Positions 55,431-64,000 of a stretch of 64,000 nucleotides of DNA are shown here, one piece after another. The position numbers and the translations under genes were made by a program. The DNA lies in assembly GCF_040801785.1 (NCBI RefSeq), contig NZ_CP161805.1:682001-746000 (forward strand). Direction: 5' to 3'. The notes under the pieces are model-generated. The model saw only the letters and a program-made list of their open reading frames with translations. It was not told the DNA's origin and did no database searches. Within the stretch, counting starts at the first letter, position 1; each line of letters begins with the position of its first letter. Origin of the DNA: Sulfitobacter sp. LCG007 (GTDB lineage Bacteria; Pseudomonadota; Alphaproteobacteria; Rhodobacterales; Rhodobacteraceae).

Positions 55431-56864
55431 ATGGCCTGGATCGCATTGCATTATTTCGCGGTTCTCGCATGCAGCGCCCGGGTGCTGCTGCGTCCGCATC
55501 GCGATCCCACGGCGCGCGTCGCCTGGCTGGCCGTGCTCTTCGCCGTGCCCGTGATCGGCGTGATCGCCTATGTGCTGCTGGGAGAGGCGAACGTCGGGCG
55601 CGAGAGGGCAGCGCGCATGAAGCGGATCGCGGCCGAACTCCCGCCTCCGACTTCGGACGCAGATGCGCCAGATCCGCTGGACGGGCTGTCGCAGGACCAA
55701 AGGCAGTATGTTCATCTGTTCGACGTCGGACAGTCCGTCAGCGGCTACGCCCCGGTCGGCGGAAACCGGTCCCGCCTGATGGCCGATGCGGACGCGGCGA
55801 TCGGTGAAATGATTGCCGATATCGACGCCGCCACGGACCATGTCCACCTGATGTTCTACATCTGGCTGCCTGACGGCAATGGCCGGAAGGTCGCAGAGGC
55901 GCTGATGCGCGCCTCGGTACGCGGCGTGACCTGCCGCGCGATGGTGGACGACATCGGCTCCCGCAGTCTGATCAGGAGCGGGCTCTGGTCGGCGATGGAT
56001 GCAGCCGGGGTCAGGCTCGGGAGGGCGCTGAAGGTCGGCAACCCGATCCTGCGATCGCTCAGCGGTCGCATCGACCTGCGCAATCACCGAAAGATCGTCG
56101 TGATCGACAATGCGATCACCTATTGCGGCAGCCAGAACTGCGCCGATCCCGCCTTCTTGCCCAAGGCGAAGTTCGGGCCCTGGGTTGACGCCGTGATGCG
56201 CTTCGAAGGCCCGGTCGTGCGGCAGAACCAGCATCTCTTCGCCTGCGACTGGATCGCGAACACGCAGGAGGACATCGGCGACGTGCTGCGGACCCCGCCG
56301 GGCACGACAGGCGCGGGATTCGTCGCACAGGTCGTCGCCAGCGGACCGATCTATCGCTACTCGGCCATGCCGGAGATGTTCGAGAGCCTGATCCATGCCG
56401 CGCGCCGCAGCCTGACGATCACCACGCCGTACTATGTGCCGGACCCGGCGATACAGGCGGCATTCTGCGCTGCCGCCTATCGCGGCGTGGATGTCACGGC
56501 CGTCTTTCCGGAGCGAAACGATGACTTCGCCGTTGGCGCGACGAGCCGTTCATACTATCGCGAGCTGCTGGCCGCGGGCGTCCGGATCCACGAGTTCCGG
56601 CCCGGACTGCTGCATGCCAAGTCGGTGACCGTGGATGACGAGGTCTGCCTGATCGGATCCGCGAACATGGACCGGCGAAGCTTCGATCTGAATTTCGAGA
56701 ACAATATCCTGCTGCTCGACCCCGTTCAGACCGCAGCCATGAAGCGGCGGCAGCAGGATTACATCGCCCAGAGCAGGCAGGTCACGCTCGAGGAGGTCAG
56801 CGCCTGGCCCTGGACCAGGAGACTGTGGAACAACACGCTGGCAATCCTCGGCCCGGTCCTGTGA
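55431..56864 (+). CDS. cls: Cardiolipin synthase (phospholipase D family)
   Basis: The 477-residue protein has two N-terminal membrane segments (about residues 1-50) and two HKD motifs: HRKIVVID (His219, Lys221, Asp226) and HAKSVTVD (His395, Lys397, Asp402), each followed by GSxN. It condenses two phosphatidylglycerols to cardiolipin. The frame is open from 55377, but the ATG at 55431, after GGGGGA, gives the correct membrane anchor. It is tail to tail with the MscS-like gene, 6 bp apart. Confidence 0.92.
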   Translation: MAWIALHYFAVLACSARVLLRPHRDPTARVAWLAVLFAVPVIGVIAYVLLGEANVGRERAARMKRIAAELPPPTSDADAPDPLDGLSQDQRQYVHLFDVGQSVSGYAPVGGNRSRLMADADAAIGEMIADIDAATDHVHLMFYIWLPDGNGRKVAEALMRASVRGVTCRAMVDDIGSRSLIRSGLWSAMDAAGVRLGRALKVGNPILRSLSGRIDLRNHRKIVVIDNAITYCGSQNCADPAFLPKAKFGPWVDAVMRFEGPVVRQNQHLFACDWIANTQEDIGDVLRTPPGTTGAGFVAQVVASGPIYRYSAMPEMFESLIHAARRSLTITTPYYVPDPAIQAAFCAAAYRGVDVTAVFPERNDDFAVGATSRSYYRELLAAGVRIHEFRPGLLHAKSVTVDDEVCLIGSANMDRRSFDLNFENNILLLDPVQTAAMKRRQQDYIAQSRQVTLEEVSAWPWTRRLWNNTLAILGPVL

Positions 56865-56870
56865 TCAGCC

Positions 56871-58271
56871 TCATTCGCTGACCGGATTGCGGCTGAGCAG
56901 ATCGCCGGCCTTGCCCATGGACACGCGTTCCTGCGTCGCCGCTTCGCTGGGCGCGGTGTCGCGGTTCTCGGGGCGTGCCGCGTCGGGCGGGGTGCTGTTC
57001 CCACGCGGCGCGGCAACGGTGGCGCCGGGCCTCTCTTCCCGTGCGGGTCCGGCGGGGGAATCCATCTTCAGGCGGTAGATCGGTTCCGGCAGGCCGAATC
57101 CCGCCGCTTCCAGCGCGGTCTTGGCGGCACGGATCGCTTCGCCGCGGCCCTTGTCGAACTCGGTCTCCGACTGGTTCACCCAGCCCGCGAATGTCAGCAG
57201 CACATTCGAGTCGCCAACCTCGGCGATCCAGGCGGACATGGCGGGTCTTTCCAGCACGAAGGGCAGGGCCTGTACCGCTTCCACCGCCACTCTCAGCGCC
57301 TGCCCCAGATCGGCGTCCGCGTCGACGCCAAGGCTGAAGACGAAGCGCCGCTCGGGTTGGCGGGTGTAGTTCACGATCATCCCCTTGAAGACCGTCGCAT
57401 TCGGAATCCTGATGTGGTTGCCGTCCGGAGATATCAGCACCGTCGCCCGAGAGGTCAGGCGCGCGACATGGCCAAGCATCCCCTCGATCTCGACCAGATC
57501 GTTGGGCCTGAAGGGCTGGCGCAGGCTCAGCAGGATCGATGCGATGAAATTCTCCACCGTATCTCGCACGGCGAAACCGACCGCCAGTCCCGCGACACCC
57601 GCAACGCCCAGCACCGCGCCGATGAGCGCCGTGGCGTCGAGGACGTCCAGCGCCAGCACGATGGCGACGATCACGAACGAGACCCGTGCCAGCACTCGGT
57701 AGATGTCGGCGATGAAGGGATTGGGGGCGATGCGGCGCCAGATGCCGGCATCGCGCGTGAGAAGCAGCCCGATGACCAGTACCACGGCGAAGACGATCAG
57801 GGCGAAGACCGCAAGAGGGGCCAGCGACAGGATGCGGGTCGCCCGTCCGAGGATGCGCTCGACCGCCGGATCGATCTGGGCCGAGACGCTGTCGTCCAGT
57901 TCGACCCGATTGCGCACTGACACGACTCCCTCGACGCGGCGGGCCAGATCGGCCGCCTGCTCGATCTGCGCCGGTTCGGCAACGGTTCCGGCAAGCGTCA
58001 CGACGCCCGCCCTGACAGAGACCGCGACGCTGCCTAGGCCGTCGATTTCGCTGAAGATGCCGCCGATGCGATTGCCGATCCGCTGGTCGTCCTCACCGCT
58101 GGAACCCACGGAAATCGCCGGTTCGCCGGCCTGTGGCGGCGCATCCGTCTGCGCATCGGCCTGCGCGACCAGAAGGCAGAAAGACAAGGCTGCAAGTACA
58201 AGCACCCCGCCCGGATGTCGTGACCGGGTCAGGATCTGCCGGAAGATCGTCCCCATCGCGCGATTCAGCAT
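56871..58271 (-). CDS. MscS-family mechanosensitive channel with periplasmic BON domain
   Basis: The 466-residue protein carries a signal peptide (about residues 22-40), a BON domain at about 64-126 (GVVTLAGTVAEPAQIEQAADL), membrane helices near 145-172 and 190-215, and the pore helix and beta domain of MscS (AVLGVAGVAGLAVGFAVRD, RQPFRPNDLVEIEGMLGHV). BON domains bind membranes or peptidoglycan. Upstream ATGs give a longer N terminus, but the ATG at 58271 after GGGAAGGG gives the signal peptide directly. It follows bphP by 119 bp on the same strand. Confidence 0.88.
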   Translation of the reverse strand: MLNRAMGTIFRQILTRSRHPGGVLVLAALSFCLLVAQADAQTDAPPQAGEPAISVGSSGEDDQRIGNRIGGIFSEIDGLGSVAVSVRAGVVTLAGTVAEPAQIEQAADLARRVEGVVSVRNRVELDDSVSAQIDPAVERILGRATRILSLAPLAVFALIVFAVVLVIGLLLTRDAGIWRRIAPNPFIADIYRVLARVSFVIVAIVLALDVLDATALIGAVLGVAGVAGLAVGFAVRDTVENFIASILLSLRQPFRPNDLVEIEGMLGHVARLTSRATVLISPDGNHIRIPNATVFKGMIVNYTRQPERRFVFSLGVDADADLGQALRVAVEAVQALPFVLERPAMSAWIAEVGDSNVLLTFAGWVNQSETEFDKGRGEAIRAAKTALEAAGFGLPEPIYRLKMDSPAGPAREERPGATVAAPRGNSTPPDAARPENRDTAPSEAATQERVSMGKAGDLLSRNPVSE

Positions 58272-58390
58272 TCCCGGTCCCTTCCCTCTGCGGTGCTTCG
58301 GTCGCAGCGCACCATTCGTCGCGCTGGCCGGGCGCTCCCGGGTTGCTGTGCGGGGCCACCGATGTTCCCGCACGGGTCCGCTGACCCTAG

Positions 58391-60955
58391 CTAGGCGAGC
58401 AGCTTCGACAGTGCGCGCGACAGCGTCTCGACCGTGAACGGCTTCGCGATGACCGGTGCCTTGGGGAACTGCGCAAGCGCGTCAGCCTGGCTTCCGTATC
58501 CGCTGGCAAGCATGAAGGGCACGCCGCGCGCGTGAAGGACCTGCGCGACGGGAAGGCTTGTTTCCGCCCCCAGGTTGACGTCGAGAACCGCCGCCGAGAA
58601 GGCATGCGCTTCGATCATCCGCAGGGCTTCGGCGACCGACGATGCGACATGCACCGCACTCGCTCCGAGATCGGACAGGATGTCGGCGGCGTCCATCGCG
58701 ATGATCATGTTGTCCTCGACCACCAGGATGACACCGGACAGGGCGGGCGCCTCCTGATCGCCGGAAACGTCCCGAACTTCTGCGTCATCGACCTGCAGGC
58801 CCGGCTCTTCCCTCACGTATCTGTCCGGCACCTGGAACTCGGCATGCAAGCCGGAGACGTTGAAGTCGACCCGCGCCTGTCCCTTCAGCTCGAAGGGGAT
58901 CGATTTCTCGATGATCGTGGTGCCGAAGCCCCGCCGGTCGGGCGCCTTGACCGCCGGTCCACCGGCCTCGGTCCAGGTCACGCGGGTCAGCCCGTCGTTC
59001 TGGCGCTGCACGTCCACCGTGACGCCACCCGACGGCGTCGACAGGGCGCCATACTTCACCGAATTCGTCACCAGCTCGTGGAAAACGAGGGCCATGGTCG
59101 AAAACGCCTCGGGCGCCAGCATGACGGGCGTGCCGGTGATCCTGATGCGATCGCTGTCTTCCGTAAGGTAGGCGCCCAACTCGACCGACAGCAGCTTGTG
59201 CATAGCGACAGGGGTCCATTCGGTGCGCGTAAGCTGATCATGAGCCTGCGCGAGCGCATGGATGCGCCCGTCCACCGCATTGGTGAATTCCTCGATCGTT
59301 TCGGCGGATCGGCGCGACTGACCGACCAGCGAGCGGATCAGTCCCAGCATGTTGCGCACCCGGTGATTGAGTTCCGCGATCAGCAGTTCCTGCTGGTCAT
59401 GCGCCTTCTTGCGCTCCGCATTGACCTCGTCGGACAGCTTCAGGACAACTTCGAGCAGCGTGACCCGCATTGCCTCTGCGGCGCGCAGAGACGTCGGCGA
59501 CCACTGCTGCGAACGATGGCCGATGTCCTCTTTCCAGACCTCGAAGCTTTTGCGCGGGGTCAGGCGGGTCCCGAATTGACCCGATTCCACGGGCTTGTGC
59601 GGGTTGCCGGCCCATTTCACCTGATGCACGTGGCCGGCCCGGAAGAGAACGAGGTAGTCGCGCGGTGTGCGCGAGACAGGGATCGCGAGGATGCCGGCGC
59701 AGCGGTCCACCATATGCGCAATCGAGGGCAGGCGGGTCACGAGGTTGTCCGTCGCATAGACGCGTGACGCCGCGGCGGTATTGAGAAACCGCGCGATCGC
59801 CTCGAATTCCTTCTCGTCCGGCGCGTTGCCACTGGTGACGTATTCACCGTCGGAATAAAGCGCGATGCCGTCGTGGCTGATCACGGTCGCGATTTCCCGT
59901 GCGATACCCGGAAAGGCGTCCACGAGGCTTTCGCGCGCCGTCATCTGCATCATCAGGCGATTGTGCAGCCGTTGCGCCCGGCCGGTGGCATCGGAGACAG
60001 CGCGGGATTCCTGCCGCTCGATCTCGTAGGCGAAGAACTGGCCCAGAAGCTCGACCGCGGTCCGCCTTTCGTAATCGATATAAAGCGGTTCGCGGTGATG
60101 GCAGGCGAAAAGTCCCCAGAGTTCCCCCCGGATGACGATGGAAACCGACATCGAGGCCCGGATCTTCAGATTTCTCAGATATTCCAGATGGATCGGGGAT
60201 ACCGCGCGCGTAACGGCCAGCGACAGGTCGAGCGGGTTGCCCTCGGGGCTGGCCTCGGGAATGATCGGTATCACCTCTGCGTCAACGTCCGAGATCAGCC
60301 TCAGCAGGCTTCGCTTGTAGAGCGCGCGCGCCTGTCTCGGGATGTCCGAGGCCGGGAAATGCAGGCCGAGGTAGGTTTCCGTGTCCTGCGGGTCTTTCGC
60401 TTCGGCGATGACGGTACCGTCACCCTCGGGCGCGAACTGATAGACCATCACCCGGTCGAAGCCGGTCAGCGCGCGCAGTTGCGCGGCAGCTTCCTTGGAG
60501 GCCGCGACGAGATCATCGTGCCGCGATACGCGCTTGAGCATCGGGGCGACAAGTTCGAGTTCCTTCTGGACCGGGTCGGTGGCCTTCAGTTCGAACTCGA
60601 AGATGAAGCTCATGTCCGACTGATGCGTGCTGACGTCATAAAGCCGTCTGTCCTCGAACAGCTCCGCCCCGAACATGCGCGCGACGGAATCCTCCTGCGA
60701 CGTGGAGCTGATCTTCTCTCGCAGCCTGTCGACGGTGAACTTCGGAAAGAACATGCCGAGCGGCCTTCCGATCATCTCGGACGCCTCGATCCCCAGAATT
60801 TCCGCCGTGTTCATCGACGCATGCTGAACGATCCAGTCCGCCGAAACGGCGATGAGCGCCCCGAAGGTCTGGACATTGCCAAGAAGATGGATCGGTTCGC
60901 GGTCGCAGTTCGTCAGGTCGACTGAGGCATTCAGGGAAACGTTCTCGCGGTTCAT
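58391..60955 (-). CDS. bphP: Bacteriophytochrome hybrid HWE histidine kinase
   Basis: The 854-residue photoreceptor has: chromophore-binding Cys17 in LTNCDREPIHLLGNVQTFG; a PAS-GAF module with PASDIPRQAR (201-210) and SPIHLEYL (His256); PHY with the tongue motif PRKSF (467-471); an HWE kinase with His531 in ELNHRVRN and the WxE motif at 661-663; and a receiver domain with Glu747/Asp748, Asp792 and Lys838. It senses red/far-red light through biliverdin. The start overlaps the bphO stop by 4 bp. The internal receiver means the output partner is not obvious. Confidence 0.95.
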   Translation of the reverse strand: MNRENVSLNASVDLTNCDREPIHLLGNVQTFGALIAVSADWIVQHASMNTAEILGIEASEMIGRPLGMFFPKFTVDRLREKISSTSQEDSVARMFGAELFEDRRLYDVSTHQSDMSFIFEFELKATDPVQKELELVAPMLKRVSRHDDLVAASKEAAAQLRALTGFDRVMVYQFAPEGDGTVIAEAKDPQDTETYLGLHFPASDIPRQARALYKRSLLRLISDVDAEVIPIIPEASPEGNPLDLSLAVTRAVSPIHLEYLRNLKIRASMSVSIVIRGELWGLFACHHREPLYIDYERRTAVELLGQFFAYEIERQESRAVSDATGRAQRLHNRLMMQMTARESLVDAFPGIAREIATVISHDGIALYSDGEYVTSGNAPDEKEFEAIARFLNTAAASRVYATDNLVTRLPSIAHMVDRCAGILAIPVSRTPRDYLVLFRAGHVHQVKWAGNPHKPVESGQFGTRLTPRKSFEVWKEDIGHRSQQWSPTSLRAAEAMRVTLLEVVLKLSDEVNAERKKAHDQQELLIAELNHRVRNMLGLIRSLVGQSRRSAETIEEFTNAVDGRIHALAQAHDQLTRTEWTPVAMHKLLSVELGAYLTEDSDRIRITGTPVMLAPEAFSTMALVFHELVTNSVKYGALSTPSGGVTVDVQRQNDGLTRVTWTEAGGPAVKAPDRRGFGTTIIEKSIPFELKGQARVDFNVSGLHAEFQVPDRYVREEPGLQVDDAEVRDVSGDQEAPALSGVILVVEDNMIIAMDAADILSDLGASAVHVASSVAEALRMIEAHAFSAAVLDVNLGAETSLPVAQVLHARGVPFMLASGYGSQADALAQFPKAPVIAKPFTVETLSRALSKLLA

Positions 60956-61512
60956 GCGCAGAGACTCACCTTTCTAATTCTGGACTGCGCCTCGGACAGG
61001 AAGATCTCGAAGGCGTGCATGGCGTCGGAAATGATACGCTCGCGCAGGCTTGCTGCGGGCGGCCTGCTTGTCATCCGGGACTGGAAATCGCGCCAGGCCA
61101 GCGTGTCGGGTTCGCAGGCGAAGATCCCGGTCCGGTCCTGTGCCGGAAGCCTTCCCCGGAGATAGCGCAATCCGAACTGCGACCCCAGCACCACATAGGC
61201 GACCGCATCGGCTGCCAGCGTCGCGTCTGCGGGGACTGCAGGGGAGGGCTGTTCGCCCGCTTCCGAAAGTGCGCGCACGAGATCCCTGAGTACCGGAGTC
61301 GCCTCGGCGGCATTCCATCCGCAGGCCCTTCCGAGCCGCGAATAGCCAGTGCACATGATTTCGCTGAACACGCGCCTTGCGTCCAGATCGCGAATGTCGA
61401 GCGCGGCCATGCGGCTGTCGAGCGCTTCATGCAGGGGCTGGGTCGAGGTCTTCAGGACATTCCGAAAGTCATCTGACGCGAGAATATGATGGCTCACGGA
61501 TAGTTTCTGCAC
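60952..61512 (-). CDS. bphO: Heme oxygenase, biliverdin-producing (BphO)
   Basis: The 186-residue protein has the proximal His28 in KTSTQPLHEALDSRM and the distal-helix motif YVVLGSQFGLRYL. It opens heme to biliverdin, the chromophore of the phytochrome encoded next, with which it overlaps by ATGA. The start is a GTG at 61512 with AGGAG about nine bases upstream. An EcfG-like promoter lies 53 bases upstream. Confidence 0.9.
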   Translation of the reverse strand: MQKLSVSHHILASDDFRNVLKTSTQPLHEALDSRMAALDIRDLDARRVFSEIMCTGYSRLGRACGWNAAEATPVLRDLVRALSEAGEQPSPAVPADATLAADAVAYVVLGSQFGLRYLRGRLPAQDRTGIFACEPDTLAWRDFQSRMTSRPPAASLRERIISDAMHAFEIFLSEAQSRIRKVSLCA

Positions 61513-61564
61513 CGAGCTTGGCTCCTGGACACGACGCTTTACCTTTTGCTAGGCATTTTGCCTC

Positions 61565-61590
61565 AACGCAGCTGCCCGTCCGCCGGTTCC
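61565..61590 (-). promoter_or_regulatory. EcfG-type promoter for bphO-bphP
   Basis: On the minus strand GGAAC (complement of 61586-61590), a 17-base spacer and CGTT (complement of 61565-61568) match the general-stress sigma consensus. The bphO GTG is 53 bases downstream. Confidence 0.65.
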
Positions 61591-61771
61591 ATGGGGAACC
61601 AAAAAAAATGATCCGGCATCTTGCCGCATGTCATGACATTTTGACGCTATCGTTCCGTCAAGGCAAGGTGGCTTTCCGGCTTGATCCGGATATCCTTGAC
61701 TGCGTAGCAATGCCAAATCCCCGCGGCACACCATTCGGCGGGGCAAACCCATCTAGGGAGGACATGAAACG
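61591..61771. promoter_or_regulatory. Upstream region of the TAXI-TRAP operon
   Basis: It contains the 12-bp palindrome ATGTCATGACAT (61628-61639) and two TGATCCGG direct repeats (61609 and 61682, 73 bp apart). One or more regulators probably bind here. An A-run at 61601-61608 lies beside a GGTTCC/GGAACC repeat. No sigma-70 promoter can be assigned with confidence. Confidence 0.4.
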
Positions 61772-62722
61772 ATGATCAGAATGAAACGCACGTTCCAGGC
61801 AATGGCAGCCGTGGCCGCGATTGCCGCGCCATTGACGGCAAAGGCCGACGAATTCATCAACATTCTGACGGGCGGAACCTCGGGCGTATACTATCCGCTG
61901 GGCGTGGGCCTGTCGAAGATCTACGGCGACAACATCCCCGACGCGCGCACCCAGGTCCAGTCGACCAAGGCCTCGGTCGAGAACCTGAACCTGCTCCAGC
62001 AGGGCAAGGGCGAGCTCGCCCTCGCGCTTGGCGATTCCGTCAAGCTTGCCTGGGAGGGCGATGCGGAGGCGGGTTTCAAGGCGCCCCTCGACAAGCTGCG
62101 CGGGATCGCAGCGGTCTATCCCAACTACATCCAGATCGTGGCCTCCAAGGACAGCGGCATCACCTCGCTCGACGACATGAAGGGCAAGAGCCTCTCGGTG
62201 GGTGCGGCGAAGTCGGGCACCGAACTGAATGCCCGCAAGATCTTCGAAGCCGCCGGGATGACCTATGACGACCTCGGCAAGACCGAGTACCTGCCCTTCG
62301 CGGAATCGGTCGAGCTGATCAAGAACCGCCAGCTAGACGCGACGCTGCAGTCGGCCGGTCTGGGCGTGGCATCGATCAAGGACCTTGCCACATCGCTCGA
62401 CGTTCAGATCGTCTCTGTCCCTGCCGAGCTGGTCGAGAAACTCGGCGCTCCCTACATCTCGGCGACAATCCCCGCCGGCACCTATGACGGGCAGGAAGCC
62501 GACGTGCCGACCGTGGCCGTCGTGAATTTTCTTGTGACGCATGACGAGGTATCGGACGAGACCGCTTACCAGATGACGAAGCTGCTTTTCGAGAACCTTC
62601 CGGCGATGGAAGCAGCGCATAATGCGGCGGCGCAGATCAAGCTCGAGAACGCGCTGAGCGGCATGCCGATCCCGCTGCACCCCGGTGCCGAGCGCTACTA
62701 CAAGGAACAGGGCCTGATGTAA
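61772..62722 (+). CDS. TRAP transporter solute receptor, TAXI family
   Basis: The 316-residue receptor has a signal peptide (MKRTFQAMAAVAAIAAPLTA, cleavage near AKA-DE), then NILTGGTSGVYYPLGVGLSK, the TAXI hallmark, and ALGDSVKLAWEG. TAXI receptors bind small carboxylates such as glutamate or related acids; the ligand here is unknown. GGAGG is ten bases before the ATG. A strong hairpin separates it from the membrane component gene, which suggests an excess of receptor. Confidence 0.9.
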   Translation: MIRMKRTFQAMAAVAAIAAPLTAKADEFINILTGGTSGVYYPLGVGLSKIYGDNIPDARTQVQSTKASVENLNLLQQGKGELALALGDSVKLAWEGDAEAGFKAPLDKLRGIAAVYPNYIQIVASKDSGITSLDDMKGKSLSVGAAKSGTELNARKIFEAAGMTYDDLGKTEYLPFAESVELIKNRQLDATLQSAGLGVASIKDLATSLDVQIVSVPAELVEKLGAPYISATIPAGTYDGQEADVPTVAVVNFLVTHDEVSDETAYQMTKLLFENLPAMEAAHNAAAQIKLENALSGMPIPLHPGAERYYKEQGLM

Positions 62723-62731
62723 TCGGGACCT

Positions 62732-62756
62732 TCCGGGCGGCATTGCGCCGCCCGGA
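62732..62756 (+). terminator. Hairpin with T-rich tail between TAXI receptor and permease
   Basis: TCCGGGCGGC (62732-62741) pairs perfectly with GCCGCCCGGA (62747-62756) around ATTGC, followed by CTTTTCTT. It looks like a rho-independent (partial) terminator inside the operon. Confidence 0.75.
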
Positions 62757-62789
62757 CTTTTCTTGCGACTTCCGGGGGAGGGTGTGCCG

Positions 62790-64000
62790 ATGCCGGCGTC
62801 CGATCACGACCACCACGACATGCCGAAGAACGCACCCGATCTCGGCGTGCACGATCCGCTTGCGGAAAGCTTTCCGCTCGGGACCGAGGGGCGCGTGCTC
62901 TTCTGGATCGCGGTCGCATTCTCGGTCTTCCAGATCGCAACGGCCGCGCATGTGGTCGACTTCCCGAGTCAGATCGTGCGGGCATTCCATGTCGGCTTCC
63001 TGACGCTTCTGTGCTTTCCGCTGCTGGCCGCGCTGCGTCGCAAGGCCATTCCGGTCAAGGCGATCGCCTGGGCGCTGGGTCTGGCAGGTGTCGCCGTGGC
63101 GCTCTACCAGTGGTGGGAATACACGCCCCTGCTGATGCGGGCGGGCGACCCCCTGCCGCGCGATTTCGTCATGGGCATCATCGCCCTGATCACGGTTTTC
63201 GGCGCCGCCTGGTGGCTGATGGGTCCCGCCCTGCCTGTCATCGCGGGCGCCTTCCTGGCATACTGCCTCTGGGGCGAATACCTTCCGTCGCCTCTCAATC
63301 ACCGCGGCTACGACTTCGCGCAGGTGATCGACCACATGACATACGGGACGGAAGGGATATACGGGATCCCGACCTACGTGTCCTCGTCCTACATCTTCCT
63401 CTTCATCCTCTTCGGATCGTTTCTCGAACGCGCCGGAATGATCAAGCTCTTCACCGATGTCTCCCTCGGGCTTGTCGGACACCGGCAGGGCGGGGCGGCG
63501 AAGGTTGCGGTTTTCTCGTCGGGTCTGATGGGCACGATCTCGGGCTCGGGCGTCGCCAACGTCGTCACGACGGGTCAGTTCACCATTCCCCTGATGAAGC
63601 GCTTCGGATACCGCCCCGCCTTCGCCGGCGGGGTCGAGGCGACCTCGTCCATGGGCGGCCAGATCATGCCTCCCGTGATGGGTGCCGTGGCATTCATCAT
63701 GGCCGAGACGCTGGGCGTCGAATATGTCGAGGTGGTCAAGGCCGCCCTCATTCCGGCGATCCTCTATTTCGCGTCGGCCTTCTGGATGGTGCATCTCGAG
63801 GCCGGGCGCCACGGGCTGCGCGGCATGGCGAAATCCGACCTACCCTCGCCTATGCGCGCCGTCAGGGAGAACTGGTTCCTGCTGCTGCCGCTGGCGGTGC
63901 TGGTGTATCTGCTCTTCTCGGGCTTCACCCCGCTCTATGCCGGGACCATCGGTCTTGCCATGACGGTGATGCTGATCCTCGGCGGCACCATCGTGCTGGG
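62790..64000 (+). CDS. TRAP transporter fused permease (TAXI type), 3' part missing
   Basis: I read this frame by eye; it stays open to the right edge (about 403 residues seen). It starts MPASDHDHHDMPKNAPDLGV after GGGGGAGG. The first 100-200 residues form the small DctQ-like helices; the DctM-like part follows with SSGLMGTISGSGVANVVTTG, TIPLMKRFGYRP and SSMGGQIMPPVMGAVAF, which are typical TRAP large-subunit motifs. Small and large subunits are fused in one chain, as usual for TAXI systems. Confidence 0.88.
   Translation, partial: MPASDHDHHDMPKNAPDLGVHDPLAESFPLGTEGRVLFWIAVAFSVFQIATAAHVVDFPSQIVRAFHVGFLTLLCFPLLAALRRKAIPVKAIAWALGLAGVAVALYQWWEYTPLLMRAGDPLPRDFVMGIIALITVFGAAWWLMGPALPVIAGAFLAYCLWGEYLPSPLNHRGYDFAQVIDHMTYGTEGIYGIPTYVSSSYIFLFILFGSFLERAGMIKLFTDVSLGLVGHRQGGAAKVAVFSSGLMGTISGSGVANVVTTGQFTIPLMKRFGYRPAFAGGVEATSSMGGQIMPPVMGAVAFIMAETLGVEYVEVVKAALIPAILYFASAFWMVHLEAGRHGLRGMAKSDLPSPMRAVRENWFLLLPLAVLVYLLFSGFTPLYAGTIGLAMTVMLILGGTIVL

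Noticed and set aside
58345-58380. GGAAC on the minus strand before the MscS gene
   Set aside because: No CGTT-like -10 at the right distance.
58532-59767. 411-codon open frame opposite bphP
   Set aside because: Shadow of the phytochrome gene; no ribosome-binding site or domain.
61585-61608. GGTTCC/GGAACC hairpin followed by eight A as a terminator
   Set aside because: The run is A, not T, downstream on the plus strand; on the minus strand the T-run precedes the hairpin. Part of it is the EcfG-like -35 of bphO.
61682-61710. TGATCC-N17-TAGCAA before the TAXI gene as an RpoE promoter
   Set aside because: Spacing is 17 not 18, the -10 is poor, and a second TGATCC 73 bp upstream has no -10, so these look like repeats rather than promoters.

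Overview
The window (about 64 kb, very GC-rich, densely packed, many ATGA start/stop overlaps) looks like chromosomal DNA of an alphaproteobacterium, most likely Rhodobacterales (Roseobacter/Rhodobacter relatives). The grounds are gene content: an rpoE-chrR singlet-oxygen locus with its divergent amine-oxidase/DUF1365 operon, a glpVSTPQU-type glycerol ABC importer, TAXI-TRAP transport, and a bphO-bphP phytochrome pair. I see no tRNA, rRNA, CRISPR, phage or insertion sequence. Both edges cut genes.

Layout. 1-5.7 kb (minus): a five-gene quaternary-amine operon (binding protein, ATPase, double permease, choline-kinase-like phosphotransferase, dimethylglycine/sarcosine-dehydrogenase-like flavoenzyme), with a DeoR regulator transcribed away from it. 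6.9-9.6 kb: ribbon-helix-helix regulator, PHA depolymerase-type esterase and C45 acyltransferase-like hydrolase. 9.6-11.3 kb (minus): desaturase, small basic protein and cold-shock protein. 11.7-15.5 kb: SulP transporter, universal stress protein and FAD monooxygenase. 15.5-20.3 kb: singlet-oxygen locus, with rpoE-chrR-fasciclin lipoprotein facing amine oxidase-DUF1365-SDR. 20.7-34.4 kb: a six-gene trehalose/alpha-glucan operon (glgE, treS-mak fusion, glgB, glgX, treZ, treY) followed by a DUF2934 gene. 34.8-41.4 kb: GntR regulator, Pot-type ABC importer, hydantoin-racemase-like gene and a convergent zinc dehydrogenase. 41.6-47.4 kb: AI-2E family protein, COG4529 flavoprotein, a second GH13 enzyme and YihY/BrkB. 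47.6-53.7 kb: glycerol-type ABC importer. 53.8-58.3 kb: BlaI-like repressor with M56 protease, cardiolipin synthase and a BON-MscS channel. 58.4-61.5 kb (minus): heme oxygenase and bacteriophytochrome. 61.8 kb to the end: TAXI-TRAP transporter.

How it fits together. Two envelope/oxidative stress programmes appear to be written into the promoters. RpoE-like sites (TGATCC/T, 18-nt spacer, TA-rich -10) lie in both directions between rpoE and the amine-oxidase gene, with a weaker one before the fasciclin gene. EcfG-like general-stress sites (GGAAC, 16-17 nt, CGTT) lie before the AI-2E gene, before bphO-bphP and, in weaker form, before the COG4529 and YihY genes. The trehalose operon could form a closed trehalose-glucan cycle.

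The most unusual signals are: (1) complementary decay of the two nucleotide-binding domains of the glycerol-type importer; (2) a 27-bp tandem repeat between that importer's second ATPase and first permease, which creates a 36-codon mini-ORF coupled by ATGA overlaps at both ends; (3) the stress-promoter set; (4) a BlaI/M56 pair with no beta-lactam sensor domain; (5) an 11-bp-spaced CATCCA triplet before the RHH gene.
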